Shown here: positions 51,429 to 62,397 of the stretch, piece by piece | Layout of the letters: each line of letters opens with the position of its first letter | How positions within the stretch are numbered: the first letter of the stretch is position 1 | NCBI RefSeq assembly: GCF_950295315.1 | Contig: NC_080179.1 | Coordinates: forward strand, 76,614,448-76,678,447 | Direction of reading: 5' to 3' | Origin: Erinaceus europaeus | Lineage: Eukaryota > Chordata > Mammalia > Eulipotyphla > Erinaceidae | DNA: 64,000 nucleotides | Made by a program: the position numbers and the translations under genes | Notes under the pieces: generated by a model | Databases searched by the model: none | What the model saw: only the letters and a program-made list of their open reading frames with translations | What the model was told of the DNA's origin: nothing

Positions 51429-52371
51429 TGTTATGGGAGCTTGCTGGGGCTCACACGTAGGGGCGTCTCCAGCCAGGAAGGTAAACTTACCGAGTTTCCA
51501 ATCACCACCTCAAGGGACTGCGTGATAAAGAAAGAGACCCGAGGAGGATTCTGGTACGAACACACTCATTTATTGGGGGGTGAGTTTTGGTTAATATAGA
51601 AAGTTAAACAAAGAACATGTTTCACATATGTCAGAATTCATAGGTTTCTTTGAGGTCAGCTTGCCCCGTATGGTGGGGGGTTGGTATAACAAGAGTTGAT
51701 GTGATAGTAAAGGTTGTTAACAATCAGTCCCCTGACGCCGGCATTTAATGATCCAAAGGCATCTGAGTTGAGAGAAGACTAGGGGTTGAGCCAGTAAGGT
51801 GAGATAGAGAAGGAAGAACAAGGCTTTAAGGACATCAAAAGGGCTCCAGGAAATAAGGTTTTGGGGGCTTTTCAGTGTGTGACGGCATGTGCTCTTCCTT
51901 TGTGATCAAAAGGTGAAGTGGAATGTGTGAAGTTTGAGCAAGTGAATCCTAAAGCAGGCAACCATTTGGCTGACAGCAGGGGGAGCTAAGTGAGAGAGGG
52001 TATAGGCTTTTTGTGAATTTGGGAGTCTTACAAAGGGCAAGCTGAGTCTGATAGACTTTTCCCTCTTGGCTCATCTCTATGGAGAGAGGCTAACAAGAGG
52101 GGTGTCTTTCCAGACCTCCATCCGTGAAGATGGGGGAGCTCCACACAGTCCCACTGGAGCTCAGACAGTGGGTGGGCTTCAGTGCCACACTGGTTTTTGT
52201 AACCCTGGTGGTGCATCTGCAGCCTTTGAATTTCCTATCCAACTTCTCTGCTTTGGCAGGTGGAATACCCCAACTATGGGTAGAGATAAAGCTTGTATAA
52301 GATAAGCAGGGAGATGATTGCATCATTACAATGCTCCTGAATTTGAATTCTAACTGAACAAGAACAGAACA
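51429..52371 (-). mobile_element. Solo LTR-like element (endogenous retrovirus), tentative
   Basis: Read on the complement it starts TGTTCTG and ends ATAACA, with an AATAAA (complement of 51569-51574) followed by a GTGTGTTCG- and CTCGGGTCTC-containing segment, as in the R-U5 part of many LTRs. No retroviral gene is present, and I see no clear target-site duplication, so boundaries and class are uncertain. Confidence 0.4.
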
Positions 52372-52411
52372 TATGCACAGCCCCCCCCCCCATTTTTGCC
52401 TGGAGATCTTT

Positions 52412-53025
52412 TTTTTTAAATAATTTATTTCTTTATTGGGGAATTAATGTTTTACATTCAACAGTAAATACAATAGTTTGTACATGCATAACATTCCCCA
52501 GATTCCCATTTAACAATACAACCCCCACTAGGTCCTTCATCATCTTTCATGGACCTGTATTCTCCCCACCCACCCACCCACCCCAGAGTCTTTTACTTTG
52601 GTGTAATACTCCAATTCCATTTCAGGTTCGACTTGTGTTTTCTTTTCTGATCTTGTTTTTCAACTTTGGCCTGAGAGTGAGATCATCCCATATTCATCCT
52701 TCTGTTTCTGACTTATTTCACTCAACATGATTTTTTTCAAGGTCCATCCAAGATCGGCTGAAAACGGTGAAGTCACCATTTTTTACAGCTGAGTGGTATT
52801 CCATTGTATATATATACCACAGCTTGCTTAGCCACTCATCTGTTGTTGGACACCTGGGTTGCTTCCAGGTTTTGGCTATTACAAATTGTGCTGCCAAGAA
52901 CATATGTGTACACAGGTTTTTTTGGATGGATGTGTTGGGTTCCTTAGGATCTATCCTCAGGAGGGGAATTGCAGGGTCATAGGGTAGGTCCATTTCTAGC
53001 CTTCTGAGAGTTCTCCAGACTGTTC
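52412..53025 (-). mobile_element. L1 retrotransposon, 5' truncated, with 17-bp target-site duplication
   Basis: Flanked by TTTGCCTGGAGATCTTT, exact at 52395-52411 and 53026-53042. T-rich left end. The minus strand encodes the ORF2 end (IDPKEPNTSIQKNLC, AKTWKQPRCPTTDEW, IYTMEYHSAVKNGDF). It is close to the copy at 18904-19505. Confidence 0.96.
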
Positions 53026-53074
53026 TTTGCCTGGAGATCTTTGACTTCTGATGCCAGGAACTTAGCCTGAGTTA

Positions 53075-53345
53075 CTAGCGCCGGTGCACAAGGTGAAGAG
53101 CATCTGCCAGATGGTTTTGCTCACATGTGGAGTACAGGAGATTAAAGCGAGTGAGTCTGGAAAACAATGGTCACCAAACTGCCTCCTGGACTCCCAGAGA
53201 ACTATGGTGGTTAGGGTGGAGATGGAGAGAGGGCACAGAACTTTGACGGAGGGTGTGGCGACTTACTTTCACACTAAGCTTGAGATTATACCCCTGGCCT
53301 CTGGTAATTTTGAAAAACACTGCCAAATCACTGAGAAAAAAGAAA
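53075..53345 (+). mobile_element. L1-like 3' region
   Basis: TGGTTTTGCTCACATGTGGAG, GAGAACTATGGTGGTTAGGG and GAACTTTGACGGAGGGTGTGG, ending in AAATCACTGAGAAAAAAG and a GA-rich stretch. Confidence 0.55.
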
Positions 53346-53751
53346 GGAAGAGGAAGAGGAAAAGAAAAAGAAAGAAAGTGCAGTGAGCTAGAGGGAGGGA
53401 ATCAGTAGGCCTGGCACAGGGATAAAAACAAGAAGCCATTTTATTCCTGGCTAAGACTTTATTTCTTCATATAACATTAGTTTGCATTATTATAAAGTTT
53501 TGGAGGTAGAGTTACCCCCCGCAGTCCTTTCAGTAACTGCTGCAGTTTGCAGAGTCTATGAGTCAATTTGACTGTTGTTATCACACTTTCGTAAGTTCAT
53601 TTTGTTCAACTACTCACATTCCACACATGAGTGAAACTACACAGTAATTGCATTTTCATTCTTTTAATGTACTTTAACTTATTTGTTTTTGCATTAGGGT
53701 TATCACTGTGGCGTGGTGCATGTAAGACTCCACCATTTCTGGTAGTTATTT

Positions 53752-54035
53752 ATTTGTCTTTATTTTTATATTTATTTATTCCCTTTTGTTACCCTTGTTA
53801 TTTTATTGCTGTAGTTATTATTGTTGTCATCGTTGTTGGCTAGGACAGAGAGAGATGGAGAGAGGAGGGGAAGACAGAGAGGGGGAGAGAAAGACAGACA
53901 CCTGCAGACCTGCTTCACCGCCTGGGAAGCGACTCCCCTGCAGGTAGGGAGCTGGGCCTGAACCGGGATCCTCACACCGGTCCTTGTGCTTTGCGCCACG
54001 TGCCCTTAACCCGCTGCGCTACCTCCTGACTCCCT
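53752..54035 (-). mobile_element. SINE, ERI type I
   Basis: CCCTTTTGTTACCCTTG tail complement, GACACCTGCAGACCTGCTTC, GGGCCTGAACCGGGATCC and GCTACCTCCTGACTCCC. Confidence 0.92.
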
Positions 54036-54037
54036 CT

Positions 54038-54202
54038 GGTATTTTTTTAAAATAGAAAGTGAGAGAAAGGAGCAAGGCAGAGAGAAAGAGAGACACCTGC
54101 AGCACTGTGTCACTGGACACGGAGCTTCCCCTGCAGGTGGGGGCCAGGACTTTGAACGTGGTAAGGTGTGAAATTTACCAGGGACAGCACTGCCTAGTCC
54201 CT
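54038..54202 (-). mobile_element. SINE (variant II)
   Basis: GAGAAAGAGAGACACCTGCAG, GGACTTTGAACGTGG and CAGCACTGCCTAGTCCC. Confidence 0.75.
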
Positions 54203-54960
54203 GTAAATGCATTTTACTGGCACACAGCCACAGCATGTGCCCATGTCCGTCGCTGCTCCTCACTATGATGACAGTGCTGCGTGGCCACAGCTGTGGGTGC
54301 AGACTCTCCGTCGTTCCCGTCCTCCCCATTGTGTCTTCCTGCCTTCTACTTTGCGCACTGTTACCTGGTCATAGTCTCATCTCCCGGAAGTGTCTGCGTC
54401 TTCACCTAGGCAGTGAAGAACTTTACATACATTTCTAAAAAATAAATTTGGAAGTATCCTTATTGATTTTACTAGGCTAGTCTGACAATTAAAGATGGCA
54501 CATGGAATGCTAACTACAGGTTCATTTAACTCATGAGCAGCCTATCGACAGCCTCGATAACATGCATGACCACATTCCCCAGTGTGTAAGAAATATTATA
54601 TTCAGTAAGGACAGCTTAAGCTAAGAAATATTATTGAGGTAGCTCATGATATTAATTGCCAGACAGGAATTATTTCAAGGTTATCTCGATAAATGCAGCA
54701 AAAGCCCTTGGTACATCACAGCATCTATCCGTGATTAAAACTCCTGTGGGCTCTGCCAATTGAGTTATATGCTTCCCAGGAGCCAGTCAAATTTGTCCCC
54801 AAAGTTTTTTAGATCAGTTGTACTTGCTATTATTGTTATGTAATTTTGTTAGATATTATATAAGTCAAAGAATCAGAAGAGCAGAAAAGGGCATGGTTTC
54901 TCCAAAAATTCAGTTGACTTTGGGAAGACTTGTGAAAGGCGAGTCACTAATAAATATTGC
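54203..54960. other. Intergenic unique stretch
   Basis: AT-rich DNA; no gene, RNA gene or repeat recognised. Confidence 0.5.
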
Positions 54961-54966
54961 CACCAG

Positions 54967-54969
54967 ATA

Positions 54970-55014
<45 letters not shown>

Positions 55015-55033
55015 TTCTTTTCTTTTCTTTTTA
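54967..55033. repeat. CTTT microsatellite
   Basis: More than twelve TTTC units; this is the expanded complement of a SINE A-rich tail. Confidence 0.9.
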
Positions 55034-55200
55034 AATTTATCGTCACTAGGACTAGTGCTGGGGCTGGCACAATGGATCCACTGCTCCCAGAAGCCAATCA
55101 ATTTTCCCTTTTTTATTTTTTCTTCCCTTTCCCAATCTGTTTTGTTTGATAGGACAGAGTGAAATTAAAAGAGGAAGGGGAGATAGAGAGGGAGAGAGAG
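55034..55200 (-). mobile_element. SINE, ERI type I long form, truncated
   Basis: GTGCTGGGGCTGGCACAATGG, CACTGCTCCCAGAAGCC and GATAGGACAGAGTGAAATT; head missing, interrupted by the next SINE. Confidence 0.7.
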
Positions 55201-55390
55201 GGACTGGGTGGTGGTGCACTGGGCTGAGCTCACAGGTTATAGAGCACAAGGACCTGGGTTCAAGCTCTTGGTCCCCACTTGTAGGGGAAAAGCTTCACAA
55301 GCAGTGAGACAGTGCTGAAGATGTCTTTATATCGCCCCCTTCCCTCTCAATTTTCTTTCTACCTCTACCCTAAATAAATGAAATAAAAGG
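55200..55390 (+). mobile_element. SINE (variant II)
   Basis: GGGACTGGGTGGTGGTGCAC head, GGGTTCAAGCTCTTGGTCC B box and CCTAAATAAATGAAATAAAA tail. Confidence 0.88.
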
Positions 55391-55880
55391 GGGACAGGTG
55401 GTGGCGCACCTGGTTGAGTGTACACTTTACGGTGTGCAGGGATCCAGGTTCAAGCCCCTGGTCCCCACCTGCAGGAGGAGAGCTTCACAAGTGGTGATGC
55501 AGGGGTGCAGGGGTCTCTCTATCTCTCTGTCTTTCTTTTTTAAAAAATATTTATTTATTTATTCCTTTTTGTTGCCCTTGTTGTTTTTTATTGTTGTAGT
55601 TATTATTGTTGTTGATGTTGTTATTGTTGGATAAGACAGAGAGAAATGGAGAGAGGAGGGGAAGACAGAGGGGGAGAGAAAGACAGACACCTGCAGACCT
55701 GCTTCACTGCTTGTGGGGCTTGAACCGGGATCCTTGAGACGGTCCTTGCGCTTTGTGCCACATTGGCTTATCCCGCTGCAGTGCCTACCACCCGACTCCC
55801 TCTCTCTGTCTTTCTATCTCCCCTTCCTCTCTCAACTTCTCTCTGTCTCTGTCCAATAATAAGTAAATAAATAAAATATT
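55391..55880 (+). mobile_element. SINE (variant II) split by another SINE
   Basis: The left part (55391-55536) has the head GGACAGGTGGTGGCGCACC and B box GGTTCAAGCCCC. The right part (55801-55880) resumes at the CT block and ends CCAATAATAAGTAAATAAAT. Confidence 0.9.
55537..55800 (-). mobile_element. SINE, ERI type I, nested, with 15-bp target-site duplication
   Basis: Flanked by TCTCTCTGTCTTTCT at 55522-55536 and 55801-55815. GTTGCCCTTG tail complement and GACACCTGCAGACCTGCTTC are present; the region between the GCAGG block and the B box is deleted. Confidence 0.95.
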
Positions 55881-56024
55881 AAAATATAAAATGTAAAGTG
55901 TAAAAAAAAGCCGCTTTAAAATAAAAGAGAGACTGTAGACCCGTTCATCACTTGTGAAACACATGCACCCCTACCCCACCCCCACCCTTGGTAATATGTG
56001 CTCTCAATCAGGTGCACCCTCCAA

Positions 56025-56760
56025 TTATCATAATTTCTATGATGTTCCTGATGGACATGACCAGTGACAATGGAGAGAGAGGTTTATTCGAGATCTAGGC
56101 CCCTCGTGTCTGTTTGGGAATCTCAGGACTCCCCAACTAGGGCCCCAGCTGATGGAGTGACCTGATAGTGACTAAAGAGTCATCATTAAAGTGTGCCAGT
56201 CTCTTGGCCTTATTCAGCTTTTGCAGTCCTTGCTTTGATAAGCTTAGCTTCGGAGTGAGTGAGGGGAGTGTAATAGGAGGCAGGTGAGGAGGGTATCTAG
56301 GTCTAAGTAGACACTATTTCGTTAGGAACTTTATGGTGTCTTTTTAGGACTTTCCACTTGCTTGCTGCATATACTGACTCACTGCAGACTACTGTGTGCT
56401 TTCACTTCGATGTATATATTTTGCTCTCATTATGGATACACTGCACTCATTTCAGGACCCGTCTTCCTCGAGTGGCAGAGTATGTTGACCCAGCCTCCCT
56501 TCGGAGAGTGGAGCAGCTTCTACCATTGTTGTTCCACAATGAGGGCCAGGTCCTGTAGAGGCCGGCAAGAAGGCTTATAATGTTGTTCCTGATGGAGATG
56601 ACCGGTGACAGTGGCCCATCATGTCTGTGTGGGAATCCCAGAACTCACTGACTAGGGTCCCAGGTGATGGGTGGCTTGGTAGTGAACAAAGAGTCATCAT
56701 TAAAGTGTGCCAGTCTTTAAAAATATTTGCAGAGTTCGGTTTTCCAGGATAAACCATATG
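56025..56760 (-). mobile_element. Unclassified long repeat, 5' part, with internal duplication
   Basis: The segment from GTTCCTGATGGACATGACC through CATCATTAAAGTGTGCCAG at 56041-56203 recurs at 56584-56716. The middle matches the right half of the 41130-42440 copy (CTATTTCGTTAGGAACTTTA, CCACTTGCTTGCTGCA). Confidence 0.65.
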
Positions 56761-57225
56761 CAGAAAAAAATTCAGTCTAGCATTTTTTTTAATTGTAAGG
56801 AGTAATGTTTAGGGTGGAAGAAAAAAAAATTACAGAGTTTTTCAATCTTTACTATAAGTTTTGATAATTTGTATTGCTAAAAATTTAGGACATTAACCAA
56901 TATGACTATATTATCTTAAAAAAAAAAGACAAAGTTATTTATTTTTGCTTCTTCCCTTTGCTTCTCTCTGTTCTCCTCTACTTGCTAACTACAGTATTGC
57001 TCAGCCTACGGACTGAGTGTAAAATATAATCGGCGTGAATTCCCTGAGCCCCCGCTCTGCTGGCTATAGGATGCAACACATAATCGCCGTGAGTTCCCTG
57101 AGCCCCTGCTCTGCTGGCTACAGGATGCAACACAAACGTTGCAGGCGGCCTCACATTTCCTCTCAATGAGACTGAAGTCCAGTAGTGGTGATAAGGCATT
57201 TATGGGGATATTTAAAGTCAAAAGC
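56761..57225. other. Intergenic stretch with 54-bp duplication
   Basis: AT-rich sequence, then the 54-bp tandem pair at 57026-57133. No gene seen. Confidence 0.5.
57026..57133. repeat. 54-bp tandem duplication
   Basis: Two near-identical copies starting ATAATCG at 57026 and 57080; they share CCCTGAGCCCC and GGATGCAACAC. Confidence 0.8.
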
Positions 57226-57227
57226 AG

Positions 57228-57515
57228 TTCGAGCCCCCGGCTCCCCACCTGCAGGGGAGTCGCTTCATGGGCGGTGAAGCAAGTCTGCAGGTGTCTGTCT
57301 TTCTCTCCCCTCTCTCTCTGTCTTCCCCTCCTCTCTCCATTTCTCTCTGTCCTATCCAACAACGAATTGCGTCAACAAGGGCAATAATAATAACCACAAC
57401 GAAGTTACAACAAGGGCAACAAAAGGGGGAAAAAAATGGCCTCCAGGAGCGGTGGATTCATGGTGCAGGCACCGAGCCCAGCAATAACCCTGGAGGAGGG
57501 AAAAAAAAAAAAAAA
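57228..57515 (+). mobile_element. SINE, ERI type I long form, 5' truncated
   Basis: Starts in the B box (GTTCGAGCCCCCGGCTCCCC). It then has the CT block, the GGGCAACAAAAGGGGGAAAA tail and the extra module GCCTCCAGGAGCGGTGG to ACCGAGCCCAGCAATAACCC, then an A run. Confidence 0.92.
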
Positions 57516-57789
57516 GTCAAAAGCACAGTTACAGGGATGGGCAAGTTGTTACAGACTGCTTTAGGGATGCAAAGCTAGCGCTGAGAATCCCCAGACCGCG
57601 GGCGAAAGAAGACAGACGTATAATTCCAACAACGGCAGGTGAAATTCTGGGCATCTACAGCTACTGCAGGCCATCAGTCACCAAACTTATCCTGAGAGAT
57701 CACCATGTGGAGTCACAGAAGCTTAAAGGCTATTAGCATTCTAGAGTGATGCTTTTATTATTATTATTATTGGGAAGAAACTGATGTGA

Positions 57790-58252
57790 TTTGACCTTAA
57801 AAATGATCTACCTTCAGGCCAAACAGGAGCTCTGGATTTGCTGGGCCACATTTCCCCCACCAAGCTGCAGAGGCTACTATGATCCCGTCCTGACCTCCCT
57901 GGGCAGAGGACCTCTCCTGTGCTTCCTGGAACCTCCCCTCTCCAGAGCCAGGCCCTACTATGAAAAACAGAAGCAGGCTTTGCGGGGCGGGGGGGGCGGG
58001 GTGATGGGTCGACCTGCCACTGCCCACATTCAGTGGACAGGCAATTATAGAAACCAGAACTCCCACCTTCCGCACCCCAGAAAGAATTTTGGTCCACACT
58101 CCCAGAGGAATAAACAGTGGAGCGGTTTCCAGGGAAGGGGATGGGATACGGAACTCTCGTGGTGGGAACTGTATGGAATTATACTCATATTACAGATACA
58201 CCTCGTACAGTCATGTAAATCAATATCAAATCATTAATAAACAGTAAAACAT
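57790..58252 (+). mobile_element. Unclassified long repeat, sense copy
   Basis: CCACCAAGCTGCAGAGGCTA, CAGAACTCCCACCTTCCGC, GGTCCACACTCCCAGAGG and GTGGTGGGAACTGTATGG, ending at TCAATATCAAATCATTAATA. Confidence 0.75.
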
Positions 58253-58257
58253 TAACA

Positions 58258-58408
58258 TATTTTATTTATTTGATAAGGACAGAGAGAAACCCATAGGGTA
58301 GGGAGAGCCTGAGATAGAATGAGCCCCATTGCTTTTCCCTACAGGTGGGGACCTTGGACAGTGGAACATGCATTTAGCTGGGTGCACCATTGCCTGACTT
58401 CTTCATTG
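58258..58408 (-). mobile_element. SINE (variant II), diverged
   Basis: TTTATTTATTTGATAAGGAC tail and GGTGCACCATTGCCTGAC head complement. Confidence 0.65.
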
Positions 58409-58411
58409 CAA

Positions 58412-58762
58412 TTTTTTTTTTCCCTCCAGGGTTATTGCTGGGCTCGGTGCCTGCACCATGAATCCACCGCTCCTGGAGGCCATTTTTCCCCCCTTTTGTT
58501 GCCCTTGTTGTTGTAGACTTGTTGTGGTTATTATTATTACATTGTTAATGTTGTTCGTTGTTGGATAGGACAGAGAGAAATGGAGAGAGGAGGGGAAGAC
58601 AGAGATGGGGAGAGAAAGACAGACACCTGCAGACCTGCTTCACCACCTGTGAAGCGACTCCCCTGCAGGTGGGGAGCCGGGGGTTTGAACCGGGATCCTT
58701 ACACCGGTCCTTGCGCTTTGTGCCACCTGCGCTTAACCCGCTGCGCCACTGCCCGACCCCCC
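58412..58762 (-). mobile_element. SINE, ERI type I, long form, full length
   Basis: Extra module CCTCCAGGGTTATTGCTGGG and GCTCGGTGCCTGCACCATG, GTT tail, middle block, GGGGGTTTGAACCGGGATCC and CGCCACTGCCCGACCCC. Confidence 0.93.
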
Positions 58763-58997
58763 ATTGCAATTTGTTTTTACGTGCATTCACTGTTTTCTTG
58801 AGGGAGGGCATCTTTCTGTCCTCACCCTCTGGAAGCTGATGTGGTCCTCATTGTTGAAGGTCTGCTTCTGTGTGGGCTTTTCTGTGTATTGTCATCATTC
58901 TGTTTATGTGGTAGGTGGGAAACTCAGACCCTTTCAGTTTCATCATGTTCACCCTTGATGACTGGCTGGACATCTGAGAGCCTCTCTTTCCCCCTTT

Positions 58998-59032
58998 GAA
59001 TGAAGGAGGAGGAGGAGGAGGAGGAGGAGGAA
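58998..59032. repeat. GGA trinucleotide repeat
   Basis: About ten GGA units in otherwise unique DNA. Confidence 0.85.
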
Positions 59033-59206
59033 GCAAATGAATGGAAATGGAATGTGTGACGTGGACAGTTTCACACTAGGTAAACTCAGACTTCCACAGC
59101 TGCATCTGAGAGGAAGAGGGACCATGAAGCTGCATATCTGAAATAGCTGCACAGTCTTTTTACTGCCTAGACGCAGGGAGGTCAGGCAACTAGGCTGAGC
59201 AGCAGC

Positions 59207-60184
59207 TATGCAGTAGAGAATACTGTGCAGCAAGCTTTGTATTTAATTATGCAGATATGCAGTAGAGAATACTGTGCAGTAAGCCTTGTATTTAATTATG
59301 CAGACATGCAGTAGAAGATACTGTGCAGCAAGCCTTGTATTTAATTATGAAGATATGCAGTAGAGGATACTGTGCAGCAAGCCTTGTATTTAATTATGCA
59401 GATATGCAGTAGAGAATACTGTGCAGCAAGCTTTGCATTTAATTATGCAGATATGCAGTAGAGGATACTGTGCAGCAAGCCTTGTATTTAATTATGCAGA
59501 CATGCAGTAGAGAATACTGTGCAGCAAGCCTTGTATTTAATTATGCAGATATGCAGTAGAGGATACTGTGCAGCAAGCCTTGTATTTAATTATGCAGATA
59601 TGCAGTAGAGAATACTGTGCAGCAAGCCTTGTATTTAATTATGCAGACATGCAGTAGAGAATACTGTGCAGCAAGCTTTGTATTTAATTATGCAGATATG
59701 CAGTAGAGAATACTGTGCAGCAAGCATTGCATTTAATTATGCAGACATGCAGTAGAGAATACTGTGCGGCAAGCCTTGTATTTAATTATGCAGACATGCA
59801 GTAGAGAATACTGTGCAGCAAGCTTTGTATTTAATTATGCAGATATGCAGTAGAGAATACTGTGCAGCAAGCCTTGTATTTAATTATGCAGACATGCAGT
59901 AGAGGATACTGTGCGGCAAGCCTTGTATTTAATTATGCAGACATGCAGTAGAGAATACTGTGCAGCAAGCTTTGTATTTAATTATGCAGATATGCAGTAG
60001 AGAATACTGTGCAGCAAGCCTTGTATTTAATTATGCAGACATGCAGTAGAGGATACTGTGCGGCAAGCCTTGTATTTAATTATGCAGACATGCAGTAGAG
60101 AATACTGTGCAGCAAGCTTTGTATTTAATTATGCAGATATGCAGTAGAGGATACTGTGCGGCAAGCTTTGTATTTTATTATGCA
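59207..60184. repeat. 49-bp minisatellite, 20 units
   Basis: The unit contains TATGCAGTAGAGAATACTG, TGCAGCAAGCCTTG and TATTTAATTATGCAGA. Units differ by single bases: GAGAATA or GAGGATA, ATATG or ACATG, and CAGCAAG or CGGCAAG. Confidence 0.95.
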
Positions 60185-60439
60185 CCACATAAGTCTTGAG
60201 TCCAGTTCTAGTTTACTAGTAAAAAGCTCTATAACATATAGATGTCATTTAAAGTCTTTGTCTCTATAAGATATGAAAGTACAATACTCAGAGTCCTTTG
60301 ATGTAAATTCATTTAATGTTAGAAAATTCACTTAATGGTCTACATATAAATTCTATTGTGTTGTTGGAAAAAGAAGTATTTTCCTCTATTTTTGCATGCA
60401 AAAATGCATCGTAACTATTTGACAACCCAATATATAGAG

Positions 60440-60880
60440 GAGAACCTATTGGTAAGTATTTATGTTGCTTTAACTTCTGGGTTATTGTGAATAAGGCAGC
60501 TATGAACATAGGGATCCATATGTCCCTTTGAATTAGGGGCTTTATGCCTTTTGGGTATGTGCCCAAGTGTGGTATTTCTGAATCACAAGGTACTTTACTT
60601 TTATTCTGTTACAGACTCTCCACAGAGTCTCCAAAGGGGCTGCTCCGGTTTGCATTCCCTCCAGCAGTGTAGCAGAGTTCCTTCTTCTTCACAGTCTTGC
60701 TGACACTTGTCATTTCCTGTCTAGTTGATGCAAGTCATTCTCACAGGTGTGAGATGCTGCTTTAATGTGAATTTCTCTAATGACAAGTGAAGTGGAGTAT
60801 TTCCTCATGTGTCTGTAGGTCATGTGTTTCTCTTCCTTAGAAAACTCTACTTAGCTCTTTTGTCCCCTTTTATGGGATAA
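60440..60880 (-). mobile_element. L1, inverted 5' segment of a twin-primed insertion
   Basis: The complement reads as ORF2-like sequence: GTGAGAATGACTTGCATCAAC, GAATGCAAACCGGAGCAGCC, CAAAAGGCATAAAGCCCC and TTCATAGCTGCCTTATTCAC. It meets plus-strand L1 sequence at about 60880. Confidence 0.85.
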
Positions 60881-61190
60881 ATAGGCAGTGGAATACTACT
60901 CAGCAATTAAAAAGAGATGATTGTGTCCTTCAGAACAGAATGGATGGAACTAGATGTGATGATCCTTAGTGAATAAGAAAAGACAGCTATCCAGTGGTTT
61001 TTCTCATATGAGGAGTGCAGATAAAAATCTCCGAACTTAAAAAAAAGCAACCAAATTATCAGACTTTGTGAGTACTATGGTATTGGTTGTGGTGCAGAGT
61101 ACAGAACTTTGGTGGAGGCTGTGTAGTGTGAACCTGCACTCCTTAGAGCTTGTGACTTTTAAAGTCACAAAAACCATTTTAAAGGTGCAA
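60881..61190 (+). mobile_element. L1, 3' segment of the same insertion
   Basis: GGCAGTGGAATACTACTCAG, AAAGAGATGATTGTGTCC, GGATGGAACTAGATGTGATG and a 3' UTR-like GAACTTTGGTGGAGGCTGTG. Confidence 0.85.
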
Positions 61191-61865
61191 ATGAAAACTA
61201 CACTGAGATTCCATCTCACACCTGAGAGAATGGTTTCCATCAGCAAATCAGCAAATGACAGGTGTCTGCCGAGTTATAGAGAAAAAGGGCCTCTGTTATC
61301 TCTGGTGGGATGCAACCTGGTGCAGCCCCTTTGGAAGACTGTATGGGCAGTCCTTAAAGAAATAAAAATGGGCCATCTTATGACCCAGCAATACCACTCT
61401 AGGCATACACCCAAAGGGCATAAAAAGACTAATCCAAAGGGACAAAGCTGCATTATTTACAACAGACAGAGACTGTAAACAGCCTAAATGCCCATCAGCA
61501 GATGGATAAAGAAGTTATGGGAGATATATTTCACGGAATATTATTTAGCAGTAAAGATGATGACATTGTCTCCCTTGGGACAAAATGGGTGGGCTGGAGG
61601 TGATTATGCTTCACAAAATAAGTAAAGAGATGAGAGACAACTACTGGGTGGTTTAACTCCCATGTGCCATCTGGAGAGCTGATACCCACGGACTGGCAAC
61701 CCAGAAGCGGGCAGACTGTCGGAGACTTGTGAGGACTCTGGTGGTCATCTTTGGGAGGCGGGGAGGTGGGGAAACAGGACGCTGGCGATGGATTTGGTGT
61801 TCAGTTATATATTGCAATCTTACACTCTGGTAAACTACTATTAATCACAAATAAAAAACATGGAA
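61190..61865 (+). mobile_element. L1 retrotransposon 3' part
   Basis: CAGCCCCTTTGGAAGACTG, CATCTTATGACCCAGCAATACC, AATGCCCATCAGCAGATGG and GGCTGGAGGTGATTATGC, ending at TTAATCACAAATAAAAAAC. The reading frame is interrupted; 5' truncated. Confidence 0.92.
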
Positions 61866-62184
61866 GGAAAAATCCATTAGTAAATCACTAATAAAAATAA
61901 TGTCAAAAATAGTAGGATCTACAAAACTGAGTGAGAATAGGAGGTGCTTGTTTTTTGAGTAGAAAGAATATTCTCTTTTAGCAGAGTCCAAACGATTTCC
62001 CATTTGAAGTAGAGAAAATATACATTTTTAAGTATTTATAGAAGCTGCAAATTGCTCAGAGGTACAATCCAATACTTTATTTGCTACTGGCAAGGGGCAA
62101 ATGCTGCCTGAAACTCGCACAGATGCTTGATTTAATTTGGTGAAGAAAGGAATGTCTGTGTGACAGTGGCTCTTTTTAAAGGCA

Positions 62185-62305
62185 GCTCTACAGGCGAGGT
62201 CATAGAGCTTTGACTGTGGTGTGGTGTGGAGCTATATCCTGTAATCTTGCAATCTTGTAAATCACTGTTAATCACAAATGAAAAGTGGTTTGAAAAAAAT
62301 AAAGG
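62185..62305 (+). mobile_element. L1 3' end fragment
   Basis: GAGGTCATAGAGCTTTGACTG and CTTGTAAATCACTGTTAATC, then AAATGAAAA, the same end as the previous L1. Confidence 0.65.
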
Positions 62306-62397
62306 CAACCCTACTTTTCTTAAGTGATAGGCTCTTAGGAGCTACTTTAGAAAACACAGCTTTGCTAACCTATGTGCTTTTCTTTTAAAAATTGAAG

